NCBI GenBank assembly: GCA_023395555.1
Contig: JAEWYQ010000046.1
Location: forward strand, 1-64,000
Origin: Bacillota bacterium
GTDB taxonomy: Bacteria > Bacillota > Clostridia > Lachnospirales > Lachnospiraceae
DNA length: 64,000 nt
Reading direction: 5' to 3'
Of the stretch, positions 25,874 to 34,682 are shown piece after piece (position 1 is the first letter of the stretch; each line of letters starts with the position of its first letter). A program made the position numbers and the translations under genes. The notes beneath the pieces are model-generated. The model saw nothing but the letters and a program-made list of their open reading frames with translations, was not told the DNA's origin and ran no database searches.

Positions 25874-28270
25874 TCAATTCAAATTAAACACACGTTTTGC
25901 AATGTTCTCCGCGGCATGACCGTCCTCCAGGGAACAGAAGCGCTCATAGAAGTCCTCGTACTTTTCCTTATACTGCTCTGTGATATCTTCGATGTCCCTG
26001 ATTGCATCCACCACCTCTTCATTGGTGAACAGCAGCGGACCGGGAACCTCGGTTTCAATATCCATATAGAAGCCCCGGAGCATGTCCCGGTATTTATCCA
26101 GATCATAGGTATAGAATAAAATCGGGCGTTTCAGGTTCGCATAGTCGAAGAATACGGAGGAATAATCTGTAATCAGCAAATCTGAAATCAGATACAGCTC
26201 CGAGATATCATCATATTGGGACACATTATAGGCAAAATCCTCCAGACCCGTAACATCCAGGGAATCCGCTATAAAATAATGCGTTCGAAGCAGCACCACA
26301 TAATCCTTTCCCAGCTCCTTCTTCAGCAGATGAAGGTCCAGCTTCAGGGCAAATTTATATTCGCCGCGCCCGTAATACTCATCGTCACGCCAGGTAGGAG
26401 CATACAGAATAGTCTTCTTATTCTCCGGTATCTTCAGCTTTCTCCTGATCTTTGACGCAACCTTATCCCGGTCGGGACTATGTAAAATATCATTCCTGGG
26501 ATAACCGAACTCCAGCATTTCCTTATCAAAGAGGAAAGCGCTGCGGAAGGCTTCACTGGAGAACTTGTTGGCGGCCACCAGGTAATCCCATACCCTTGAC
26601 TGCTTATAGAATTGTGCCTTATATAAAGGAGATGCTCCCATTACCTCCTCCTGGTCAAACACCAGCTTCTTCAGCGGGGTGCCGTGCCAGGTCTCCAGGA
26701 ATACATTGCCCTCCCTCTTCCGCATCCACTCCGGCTGGCGTACGTTAAAGACATTGTATTTGCAGCGGGCCAGATAGTAGCAATAGCGTATGCTGAAGCG
26801 CTTTACCCTGGTATGGCGGTACGGAATCTCCGTCCTTTGGTTGACCACCCAGATAAAGCGGTATTTTCCGGGATAGTTTTTGCACAAATATTCATAGATA
26901 TACTTGGGACTGTCAGAATAGCTCTTGCCAAAAAAGCTCTCACAGATAACCCAATTCTCTTTTACGGCCATCTTCGTAAAGAATTTATGATACAGATAAT
27001 AGGCAAATACCCTTTTGTTCTTCTTAATCTTCCGGAATTTCTTCTTTCCCAGATGCGCGCTTACAATTACTGTTGCCTTCCGCACATTATTTTTAAGCAG
27101 AGCTTTTACAATTCTCTTCTTATAGCCCCTCAGTCCCTTAATCTTATCAGGATCCACCTCTTCCATAGCGCTCCTCATTACCTGGAAGCGCTCCGTACGC
27201 CAGATGTCCTTCTCACTGCGGCGAAGCCTCGGTGCATAAGTACCGGAATAATAGGCAATCAGCTTACTCTCCAGATACCCCCTCAGAACAGAATTCTCTC
27301 CCGTGCAGCTTCGTGCCTGCCGGTAAGCCTGGATATACTCCTCAAATTTATCCTCTGTCTTGGATTGGCATATGGAGGGAAAATGAATTGGATCATTATG
27401 CTTTCTCTTTATGTAAACCGCTTCCGGAAGATAGGAACATCTCTTCACCGACTGCAGGGCCTGTATCACAAAGGTGGAATCAGAAAAAAAGATATAGTCC
27501 TCATTAAAACGAATCCCCCTGTCCTGCAGAAAGCTTCTGCGAAAGAGGATTCCCAATACCGAGACATTATGAAGCCCCTTTCTTGTAACAAGAAGGGAAT
27601 GATACGCCTCCGCAATCTTGGCAAGAGCTTCCTCATCTACCTCCTCCTGTGCTGCAGCTGCCAGCTTCGCCTGTACCTTGAGGATCTTCCTCTGCCGGCG
27701 GGTCAGTTTGGGGGCGTCTTCCTCCTGGAAGGTATCCATGATATCCAACTCATCCTGTTCTCCATGGTCATCCCCATTCTCTGCCTGCTCCTGATCCTGC
27801 TCCTCCTCCTGGTCCTTTTCCGCAAGGGAGGAAAGGTAGACGATTCTCCGGAACCAGGTGCTCTTCTTCCTGCCATAGGTAAAATCGGCATCCTGCTCTT
27901 CGGCTTCCTGAAGCAGCAGCTCCAGGGTTCCATTCATAATATAATCATCACTGTCCAGGAAATATACGTACTTACCGGCAGCCGCGTCCAGTCCTGCGTT
28001 CCTGGCAGCCGCCACCCCGCTGTAGCCCTTAAACTGCTCCTCCGCCTTCGCTTTTCCGTATCTGCGGTCTTTTAACCGGGTTTCATTCAGCGTGATAAGC
28101 TTCAGATTTAAATCCTTATATTCGCTGACCAGTCCTGAAATATCCTCTTTCACATGATCCAGTACCAGTATGGTTTCAAAATCACTCAACCCCTGATCCC
28201 GGATACTCTCCAAGCAATCCTCCAAAAAATGTATTCCTTTATGAAAAGGAACAATAATACTTAACCTCAC
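25874..28270 (-). CDS. GT2 glycosyltransferase fused to CDP-glycerol glycerophosphotransferase
   Basis: A 798-residue envelope-polymer enzyme starting at GTG 28270 (AAGGTG upstream). Residues 1-145 and about 230-340 make a GT-A family 2 glycosyltransferase: MRLSIIVPFHKG at the start and the metal-binding LDSDD at 105-109. The part from about 410 to the end is a TagF/TagB-like domain (ETWHGTPLKKL, YAPTWRDDEYY, LLITDYSSVFFDYAN) that transfers glycerol phosphate from CDP-glycerol. The two activities fit synthesis of a teichoic-acid-like or capsular polymer on the cytoplasmic face. Residues 151-185 are an acidic, glutamate/glutamine-rich insertion followed by a basic-helical segment. There are no other polymer genes alongside except an LCP ligase 2.4 kb away. 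Confidence 0.88.
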   Translation of the reverse strand: MRLSIIVPFHKGIHFLEDCLESIRDQGLSDFETILVLDHVKEDISGLVSEYKDLNLKLITLNETRLKDRRYGKAKAEEQFKGYSGVAAARNAGLDAAAGKYVYFLDSDDYIMNGTLELLLQEAEEQDADFTYGRKKSTWFRRIVYLSSLAEKDQEEEQDQEQAENGDDHGEQDELDIMDTFQEEDAPKLTRRQRKILKVQAKLAAAAQEEVDEEALAKIAEAYHSLLVTRKGLHNVSVLGILFRRSFLQDRGIRFNEDYIFFSDSTFVIQALQSVKRCSYLPEAVYIKRKHNDPIHFPSICQSKTEDKFEEYIQAYRQARSCTGENSVLRGYLESKLIAYYSGTYAPRLRRSEKDIWRTERFQVMRSAMEEVDPDKIKGLRGYKKRIVKALLKNNVRKATVIVSAHLGKKKFRKIKKNKRVFAYYLYHKFFTKMAVKENWVICESFFGKSYSDSPKYIYEYLCKNYPGKYRFIWVVNQRTEIPYRHTRVKRFSIRYCYYLARCKYNVFNVRQPEWMRKREGNVFLETWHGTPLKKLVFDQEEVMGASPLYKAQFYKQSRVWDYLVAANKFSSEAFRSAFLFDKEMLEFGYPRNDILHSPDRDKVASKIRRKLKIPENKKTILYAPTWRDDEYYGRGEYKFALKLDLHLLKKELGKDYVVLLRTHYFIADSLDVTGLEDFAYNVSQYDDISELYLISDLLITDYSSVFFDYANLKRPILFYTYDLDKYRDMLRGFYMDIETEVPGPLLFTNEEVVDAIRDIEDITEQYKEKYEDFYERFCSLEDGHAAENIAKRVFNLN

Positions 28271-28489
28271 AGTTGCACCTTGCCTTTCTTTGTTGGAGTA
28301 TTGGCAGCATTATGCTTTCCAGATCGATTTTAACAAAGTTTACCTTGGTATGCAATATCTTTTATTTTATACATTTTTTTCAATTTTTTTAATGCAATAA
28401 TTTGTTGCATTTTCCCGTTAGGCGCGATAAAATACCTATCGTATGACGGGCAAATAATAAAAACGTCCGTTCTGTCAGGGAGGACCCCA

Positions 28490-29683
28490 TTGTTGAAGAA
28501 TTATTATAATACCGTAAAGCATTTTATCCTGAAGGAAGCCGTATTATGCATCTCTGCTCTGGCTGCCGTCATTACCATGTTTTTTGTACCCCCAGGCATG
28601 AATTATCTTGCCTATATTGATTTCCGGGTGCTCACTCTCCTCTTCTGCCTTATGGCGGTCGTGGCGGGCTATAACAAAACCGGAGTCTTTCTTCTGCTTT
28701 CGGAGAAAATACTCCTGCGAACCGCCAATGTCAGATCTCTTGGTCTGGTATTGATCCTGATGTGCTTCTTCTCCTCCATGTGGATTACCAATGATGTTGC
28801 CCTGATTACCTTCGTTCCCTTTGCCATCCAGATTCTCGCCATGACCGGACAGGCACGGCATATGATTCCAATCGTGGTTCTGCAGACCATTGCAGCCAAT
28901 TTAGGAAGCATGCTTACCCCCATCGGCAATCCGCAGAATCTGTACCTCTATTCCCAATATGATCTGGGCATTGCGGATTTCTTTCTCCTGACCCTGCCCT
29001 ATGCTCTGCTCTCCCTCCTGCTATTATGGGCTGCGGCAGGCTTCCTGCCCAAAGAGCCTATCCGCTTCGCTCTGTCAGCCGCACAAAAAACAGACAAGCA
29101 TAACCTCCGTACGATTGCAATGTACAGCGGTTTATTTCTTGTCTGTCTGGCATGTGTATTACATCTGGCGGATTACCGTTTTACCCTGTTGACGGTTCTT
29201 CTGGTTATCCTTCTGTTCGACCGTGAGAAAACCTTCCGCGAACCATTCTTGTTTTTAATGAAAAAGGTAGATTATTCCCTGCTCCTTACCTTCGTCTGCT
29301 TCTTCCTCTTTGTAGGCAATGTCGGGAATATTCCGATGATCCGGGACGGGCTTGCCGCTTTGCTGGCCGGCCGGGAGCTTCCGGTATCCGTTCTGGCAAG
29401 CCAGGTCATCAGCAATGTCCCGGCCGCCGTCCTATTGTCATCCTTCACTCCCGATTACAAAACCATGATTCTGGGAACCAATCTGGGCGGCCTTGGCACT
29501 CTGGTAGCCTCCCTGGCCAGTCTGATCTCTTACCGGTTCTATATCCGCACAGAGCAGGTGCAGCCAGGTAAGTATCTGAGGACATTCACCCTCTATAACC
29601 TTGGTTTTCTGCTCCTGCTCTGTCTTTTTTACTATATCATGAACGTAAGCCATGTTCATGATCTTGTTGCTCCATTTGCATAA
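28490..29683 (+). CDS. SLC13/ArsB-type anion permease
   Basis: A 397-residue membrane protein with about eleven hydrophobic helices. The start is TTG 28490, with AGGGAGG seven bases upstream. Two hallmark re-entrant segments of the ion transporter superfamily appear: SSMWITNDVALITFVPFA near residue 100 and the later QVISNVPAAVLLSSF near 305, together with the motif TPIGNPQNLY near 143. Members move dicarboxylates, citrate, arsenite or other anions coupled to sodium or protons; the substrate is not evident. It stands alone between two minus-strand genes. An AATGCAA...TTGCATT dyad lies at 28391-28411 upstream. Confidence 0.82.
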   Translation: MLKNYYNTVKHFILKEAVLCISALAAVITMFFVPPGMNYLAYIDFRVLTLLFCLMAVVAGYNKTGVFLLLSEKILLRTANVRSLGLVLILMCFFSSMWITNDVALITFVPFAIQILAMTGQARHMIPIVVLQTIAANLGSMLTPIGNPQNLYLYSQYDLGIADFFLLTLPYALLSLLLLWAAAGFLPKEPIRFALSAAQKTDKHNLRTIAMYSGLFLVCLACVLHLADYRFTLLTVLLVILLFDREKTFREPFLFLMKKVDYSLLLTFVCFFLFVGNVGNIPMIRDGLAALLAGRELPVSVLASQVISNVPAAVLLSSFTPDYKTMILGTNLGGLGTLVASLASLISYRFYIRTEQVQPGKYLRTFTLYNLGFLLLLCLFYYIMNVSHVHDLVAPFA

Positions 29684-29710
29684 TTCAAGCAAGCTTGATC
29701 ACACTGTTTC

Positions 29711-30535
29711 TTAACTGATCCATTCTCCTTCCCTGGTGATCTCCCAGATCCCGTTTTTCAGCCTGGCGGTTACCTCTTCTGCGCCGATGGCTCCTTTCCC
29801 GCTCCTCCATTTACTGATGCCGCAGGTAATTGTTTCCTTTCTGCTGTCATATTTCACTCCGGTTATCTGAATGAGTATCCCTTTCGGGAAATACAGCTTT
29901 TCCTTATTGATTATGCCCTGTTCAGCCAACTCGTCAAAGGTTCCTTCGATCACCTCAAAGCCGTAAGCCTCCTTGACCCGGGCAAAAATCATCTCCTTGT
30001 CCTCATCCGTTATCCCGGTCCACTCCGCAGTATCCAGAGCAATGGTATCAATATCGCCGTTCAGCCCGGTATCCTCCTGGTAAATGTCATCAATCAAAGC
30101 AAGATAACCCTCCGGCAATGGATTATGCCCCACCCTCTCCACTTTGAAGGCGGTAATCTGCGCAGGATAGGATTCCAAGATGATGCCATTGTAAGTGATT
30201 ACAAGAATATCCCATGGCTTCAGCTGATCAAGGGTGATGGCTTCTCCCTTTTCATCCACAAGCTCTGCTCCGGCAGTATTTACTGTTATTTTATTTGAGG
30301 ATTTTCTTTCACCGCTGTCCTCGCTGGGGGCAATCAGCAGGCTATCTCCTGCCTCTATTACCTCCGCGCGGAAGGAATACTGTTCCTCCTCACCGCCCTG
30401 CGGGTTAATATCTGCCGCACCGGCAATCCCTTGTATTCCCGGGCTTTCTTTTCCCTTACGATCTCCGGCGGCACAACCTCCCAGCAGCAACACCAGCACT
30501 AAAATTATGGATAGATATCTTATCTGTCGTCTCAT
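29711..30535 (-). CDS. Lipoprotein with DUF3221-like domain
   Basis: A 274-residue secreted lipoprotein. ATG 30535 follows GGGGAG and gives a proper signal peptide (MRRQIRYLSIILVLVLLLGGC) with lipidated cysteine about residue 21; the frame is open upstream without a start signal. Residues about 50-140 resemble the DUF3221/YobA OB-fold: beta strands ending in LKPWDILVITYNGIILESYPAQI. The last 120 residues have no recognised relative. Role unknown. It lies downstream of the LCP gene on the same strand, with about 150 bases between, so a link to cell-envelope work is possible but not shown. Confidence 0.65.
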   Translation of the reverse strand: MRRQIRYLSIILVLVLLLGGCAAGDRKGKESPGIQGIAGAADINPQGGEEEQYSFRAEVIEAGDSLLIAPSEDSGERKSSNKITVNTAGAELVDEKGEAITLDQLKPWDILVITYNGIILESYPAQITAFKVERVGHNPLPEGYLALIDDIYQEDTGLNGDIDTIALDTAEWTGITDEDKEMIFARVKEAYGFEVIEGTFDELAEQGIINKEKLYFPKGILIQITGVKYDSRKETITCGISKWRSGKGAIGAEEVTARLKNGIWEITREGEWIS

Positions 30536-30682
30536 GGCAATCTCCCCTTTCCTGGATCTCTTACTATATAATAGACGCTCCCCGGGAGGAAACCGTTCCA
30601 TAATCTTTTCATCCTGTGAAGCCCTCCCATGAAAAGCACCCTGCGCCCCAGAATACATCCGTACCCCCGAATCAGAAGCGCC

Positions 30683-31918
30683 CTAGTCCGTACTCCCATA
30701 GATAAATTCCTTAATCATCGCTCTTGTATCCGGCCAGCTATTGGGTACCAACACGTCCTGTTTATATTTTCCGATTACTACTCTCTGGCTGTGATAGCTC
30801 CCGTCCTTGGGAACACGAAAGGTCTGTATTGCATTCTTCTCCAGATTTATTCCCTGTTGAAGATAATTATTGTATTCTGTTTTTGTAATATTTGTTTTAA
30901 TATCAATATTGGACAGAATTGTATTCATGGTTATTCCAAGCTGGATTACATTTTTCTTGCGCAGTTTCTCAAATATTTTCTCCAGCACAATTCTCTGCCG
31001 TTGTGTCCGCCCGAAATCACTGCCTTCCGTGGCAGTGGGCACCTTGCGGATCCGGCAGTAACCCAGCACCTGGTTGCCGTTCATATGCTGGGTTCCTTCC
31101 ACCACGTTCCGATATTGGGGATTGGAGATATAATTGGTTGTCCGGAGATATTTGGCCTCCGCGGCCGTCAGCTTGATATCTATTCCTCCGATATAATCCA
31201 CAATTTCCTCGAAATCATTGAAATTCACCAACATATACCCATCCATGACCAGACCGAAATTCGTCTCAATGGTATCATATAAAAGATTGATTCCGCCATC
31301 GGCATACGGTGAATTCAATTTGTTATTTTTGTGCCCCGGTATTTCCACATACAAATCACGCATCAGGGAGGTAAGCTTGATTACATTGTTTTTTGAATCC
31401 AGGGATGCAACAATCATGGTATCCGTATTCAAGGCCCCCTCAAAGGTCTCCACGCCGATCAGAAGAATATTGGAGACGTACTTTGTCTCCTCCCTACCTC
31501 CGGATGGGGGCTTCGGCTCCTTATTCTCCCCCTCCTGTTCCCCCTCCTCTTCCGGAGTCTTACCGTCCTCCTCTGCTGCCTCATACTGCAATTTTTTATA
31601 GCTGTAATTTCCGATTATTCTGATCAGCATACTCTTCCCGACGTCCGTGCTGATCAGAATTCCGGCTAATACCAAAAGAATAACAAGGGGAAGAACTACA
31701 TACTTCAGGAGCCTGCTGACACGCTTTTTCTCCGGCCCCTTCCCGGAAGCTTGTCCTGTCTCACCTTCCGGCTCCATCTTCCCATTCTCATCCTCCCGAA
31801 GCGTCTCCCTCACCTGATCCCTCAAGGATTTTTTTAAATCCTCGTGAATCTCATCATTCTTATACTCGTTTCCTTCTCCAAAGTAATCCTTATCCGAATT
31901 ATTCTTCATGCCGCCCAC
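30683..31918 (-). CDS. LytR-CpsA-Psr (LCP) family cell-wall polymer ligase
   Basis: A 411-residue membrane-anchored protein. Residues 1-65 are cytoplasmic and highly charged, TM about 68-90, then a Glu/Pro-rich linker (about 110-140) and the extracellular LCP domain. Key residues of the polyprenyl-phosphate pocket are visible in NTDTMIVASLD, KLTSLMRDLYVEIP and the later QRQRIVLEKIF. LCP proteins attach teichoic acid or capsule from its lipid carrier to peptidoglycan. I keep GTG 31918, behind AAAGGA at short spacing; ATG 31909 is nearly as good. The nearby GT2/TagF fusion could provide its substrate. Confidence 0.9.
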   Translation of the reverse strand: MGGMKNNSDKDYFGEGNEYKNDEIHEDLKKSLRDQVRETLREDENGKMEPEGETGQASGKGPEKKRVSRLLKYVVLPLVILLVLAGILISTDVGKSMLIRIIGNYSYKKLQYEAAEEDGKTPEEEGEQEGENKEPKPPSGGREETKYVSNILLIGVETFEGALNTDTMIVASLDSKNNVIKLTSLMRDLYVEIPGHKNNKLNSPYADGGINLLYDTIETNFGLVMDGYMLVNFNDFEEIVDYIGGIDIKLTAAEAKYLRTTNYISNPQYRNVVEGTQHMNGNQVLGYCRIRKVPTATEGSDFGRTQRQRIVLEKIFEKLRKKNVIQLGITMNTILSNIDIKTNITKTEYNNYLQQGINLEKNAIQTFRVPKDGSYHSQRVVIGKYKQDVLVPNSWPDTRAMIKEFIYGSTD

Positions 31919-32106
31919 CGTTTCCTTTATCCATTCTCATACATTACCAGGAATATCTTTCTGTCTATAAGATAATTTTTATTATATGTAGATTGCTTGT
32001 TTATTAATCTGGAAGCACTATACAGCTATGATTGACTGCCTGTAACGGTTCATGCTGTGACAGGCAGAAGAACATGGGTTACCGTTCACATTCATCAAAG
32101 AAATAC

Positions 32107-32135
32107 TTGCTTTCGCGAAACAATTATATTATAAT
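32107..32135 (+). promoter_or_regulatory. Promoter of the cystathionine gamma-synthase-like gene
   Basis: TTGCTT (32107-32112), a 17-base spacer and TATAAT (32130-32135) give a start near 32142 and a leader of about 57 bases. That is too short for an S-box or T-box, so control by a methionine or cysteine riboswitch is unlikely here. A small TGCCTGT/ACAGGCA hairpin lies further upstream (32037-32066). Confidence 0.65.
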
Positions 32136-32198
32136 GCTATAAATCATACTAAAACTATATGAATGGTATTGTTAATTAATATATGGAGGATTTCACCT

Positions 32199-33347
32199 AT
32201 GGATTACTATCATAGAAATACCAAGTGCATTCACGGCAATTGTCAGAAAAATCCCGTAGATAACACCGGTGCGGTCAGCTTTCCCATCTATCAGACAGCC
32301 ACCTTTGCCCATCCTGATGTGGGAAGCAGCACCGGCTATGATTATTCCCGTCTGCAGAATCCCACACGGGAGCAATTGGAGCGCGTCGTTGCTTCCCTGG
32401 AAAACGGCCATGATGCCGTTGCCTTCAGCTCCGGTATGGCGGCCATGAGTACCCTGATGGAGCTCTTCGCTCCCGGAGACCATATCCTGGCTTCCGATGA
32501 TCTCTATGGCGGAACGATTCGTATTTTTAACCATATTAATACCAAGAACGGAATTGAGGTAAGCTTTATTGACACCTCCGATTTGGCACTGGTAGAGGCA
32601 GGTATTCGTTCCAACACCAAAGCCATCTTTATTGAGACCCCCACCAATCCCATGATGAATGTGACGGATCTTAAGGCCGTCTCGCAGATCGCCCGGGCAC
32701 ACCGGCTGCTCCTCCTGGTGGATAATACCTTCCTGTCACCTTATTTCCAAAATCCCATTGATCTGGGCGCAGATGCGGTTCTTCACAGCGGCACCAAATT
32801 CCTGGGCGGACATAATGATACTCTGGCCGGCTTTCTGGTAACAGCAAACGAGGAACTCTCAGAGCGCATCCGATTTATATTAAAAACCACCGGCGCCGGA
32901 CTTGCTCCCTTCGACAGCTGGCTGCTGCTCCGCGGAATCAAGACGCTTGCTCTTCGGATGGAATGCCAGCAAAAAAATGCCCTGGCCATTGCGGAATGGC
33001 TGGGCAAGCAGGAAAAGGTTCCTAAAGTCTATTATGTCGGGCTTCCCACCCATCCCGGATATGCCGTCAATCAGAAACAGTCCCGGGGCTCCGGCAGTAT
33101 GATATCCTTCCACGTTGATACTTCTGAGACTGCCGTCCGGATTCTTCGCAAGGTACAGCTGATCCAGTATGCGGAAAGTCTGGGAGGAGTGGAAAGTCTC
33201 ATTACCTATCCCATGCTGCAGACCCATGCCGATGTTCCGGAAGAGGAGCGGGAAGCAAAGGGAATCAACAGCCGGCTTCTGCGGCTCTCCGTAGGCATCG
33301 AGGATCTGGACGATCTGATCCGGGACCTGGCGCAGGCTATGGAGTAG
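32199..33347 (+). CDS. Cystathionine gamma-synthase/beta-lyase family PLP enzyme
   Basis: A 382-residue enzyme of the Cys/Met metabolism PLP family. ATG 32199 follows TGGAGGA. The cofactor lysine lies in SGTKFLGGHNDT (about residue 197); aromatic and arginine ligands of PLP appear in YDYSRLQNPTREQLE, and SSGMAAMS binds the phosphate. These enzymes make or split cystathionine, or act as methionine gamma-lyase; the substrate cannot be fixed from motifs alone, though HSGTKFLGGHND is shared by synthases and gamma-lyases. The next gene is a MalY/PatB C-S lyase, so together they could turn cysteine into homocysteine by transsulfuration. Confidence 0.9.
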   Translation: MDYYHRNTKCIHGNCQKNPVDNTGAVSFPIYQTATFAHPDVGSSTGYDYSRLQNPTREQLERVVASLENGHDAVAFSSGMAAMSTLMELFAPGDHILASDDLYGGTIRIFNHINTKNGIEVSFIDTSDLALVEAGIRSNTKAIFIETPTNPMMNVTDLKAVSQIARAHRLLLLVDNTFLSPYFQNPIDLGADAVLHSGTKFLGGHNDTLAGFLVTANEELSERIRFILKTTGAGLAPFDSWLLLRGIKTLALRMECQQKNALAIAEWLGKQEKVPKVYYVGLPTHPGYAVNQKQSRGSGSMISFHVDTSETAVRILRKVQLIQYAESLGGVESLITYPMLQTHADVPEEEREAKGINSRLLRLSVGIEDLDDLIRDLAQAME

Positions 33348-33433
33348 ACGGCAAGACTGCGGCTCTCCTTATCGTATGGAATATCGTGATAGTATGGAAT
33401 ATCGCATGGAAGAAAAAATGGAGGATTCATTTC

Positions 33434-34600
33434 ATGAATTATAATTTTGATCAGATTGTTGACCGGAGAAACACCCACTCCTTAAAATATGACTTTGCCC
33501 TGGAGCGTAAAAAGCCTCTGGATATTCTCCCCCTCTGGGTTGCCGATATGGATTTTCCGGCTCCGCCCCAGGTTCTGGAGGCAATTCAGACAGCCGCGGC
33601 CCATGGCATCTTTGGCTACAGTGAAGTAAAACGGGATTATTTCGACGCGGTTCATGCCTGGTTTCTGCGCCGTTACGGATGGGATACCCGGGAGGAGTGG
33701 CTGGTAAAAACCCCCGGTGTCGTCTTCGCCCTCGCCACAGCCATCCGTGCATTGACCGAGGAAGGAGACAGCGTCCTGATCCAGCAGCCCGTTTACTATC
33801 CCTTCTCCGAGGTTATCCGGGCCAACCGCCGCAAGCTGGTGGTGAACTCTCTGCTTTACAAGGATCATCGGTATTCCATAGACTTCGAGGATTTCGAAAA
33901 TAAGATCGTCTCGGAAAAGGTAAAGCTCTTCCTCCTCTGCAATCCCCACAACCCTGTAGGCCGGGTCTGGTCCCCGGAGGAATTGACCCGCCTGGGCGAT
34001 ATCTGTATCAAACATGGAGTTACCGTCATCTCCGATGAAATCCACTGTGATTTTACCTATCCCGGCTTCTCCCATACGGTATTTGCAAATAATAAGGAAG
34101 CGTTCGCGCAGAACTCCATTATCTGTACCGCCCCCAGCAAGACCTTTAATCTGGCGGGCCTGCAAGTCTCCAATCTCTTCATAAAGAATGAGCAGCTTCG
34201 CCGCAGGATAAAGGCAGAGCTGGCCGCCACCGGCTACAGCCAGTGCAATACTCTGGGCCTGATCGCCTGCAAGGCCGCCTATCAATACGGTGAGCCCTGG
34301 CTGAAGGAGCTTCTGGCCTATCTGTCCGGGAATCTCCAATTCATCCGGGAATACCTGGCACAGCATCTCCCGCAGATTACACTGGTAGAGCCTCAGGGAA
34401 CCTATCTCGTCTGGCTGGATTTCAGCAGCCTGGGCCTGCCCGAAGCGGAGCTGGAGCATCTGATCGTCCATAAGGCAAAGCTATGGCTGGATTCCGGAAC
34501 CATGTTCGGCCCCGAAGGAAAGGGCTTTGAGAGAATCAATATCGCCTGCCCGCGCCAGATTCTGGCACAGGCTATGGAGCAGTTGAAGAACGCCGTTTAA
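33434..34600 (+). CDS. MalY/PatB-type cystathionine beta-lyase
   Basis: A 388-residue class I/II aminotransferase-fold PLP enzyme. ATG 33434 lies eight bases after GGAGG. It begins MNYNFDQIVDRRNTHSLKYD, the typical MalY/PatB opening, and has LPLWVADMDFP, CNPHNPVGRVW (PLP aspartate/asparagine region), VISDEIHCDF and the cofactor lysine in APSKTFNLAGLQ (about residue 238). These enzymes split C-S bonds, cystathionine to homocysteine or cysteine conjugates to thiols. It lies 86 bases after the cystathionine gamma-synthase-like gene, in a stretch with two direct copies of GTATGGAATATCG. Its stop codon lies in the loop of the terminator hairpin. Confidence 0.9.
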   Translation: MNYNFDQIVDRRNTHSLKYDFALERKKPLDILPLWVADMDFPAPPQVLEAIQTAAAHGIFGYSEVKRDYFDAVHAWFLRRYGWDTREEWLVKTPGVVFALATAIRALTEEGDSVLIQQPVYYPFSEVIRANRRKLVVNSLLYKDHRYSIDFEDFENKIVSEKVKLFLLCNPHNPVGRVWSPEELTRLGDICIKHGVTVISDEIHCDFTYPGFSHTVFANNKEAFAQNSIICTAPSKTFNLAGLQVSNLFIKNEQLRRRIKAELAATGYSQCNTLGLIACKAAYQYGEPWLKELLAYLSGNLQFIREYLAQHLPQITLVEPQGTYLVWLDFSSLGLPEAELEHLIVHKAKLWLDSGTMFGPEGKGFERINIACPRQILAQAMEQLKNAV

Positions 34601-34619
34601 CGGCGTTCTTCTATTTCTG
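34585..34619 (+). terminator. Terminator overlapping the stop codon of the C-S lyase gene
   Basis: GAAGAACGCCG (34585-34595) and CGGCGTTCTTC (34601-34611) form a perfect 11-bp stem with the loop TTTAA, which contains the TAA stop codon of the preceding gene. The tail TATTTC is only moderately T-rich. A terminator whose stem is the last codons of the gene leaves no 3' untranslated region before it. Confidence 0.7.
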
Positions 34620-34682
34620 GAAGTGTCTAAAACTAACGAGCAGCTAACACCGTTGCAGACAGTATCAGCCGCTCTATTGCCA

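Noticed and set aside
28391..28411. AATGCAA/TTGCATT dyad upstream of the SLC13-type permease gene
   Set aside because: Seven-base arms in an AT-rich stretch are common by chance, and no local regulator is present to pair with it.
32142..32198. S-box or T-box riboswitch before the cystathionine gamma-synthase-like gene
   Set aside because: The leader from the predicted start is only about 57 bases and lacks conserved cores of either class.
33348..33433. Direct repeat of GTATGGAATATCG between the two sulfur amino-acid genes
   Set aside because: Two short copies within 40 bases are most simply a local slippage duplication; no regulatory meaning could be supported.
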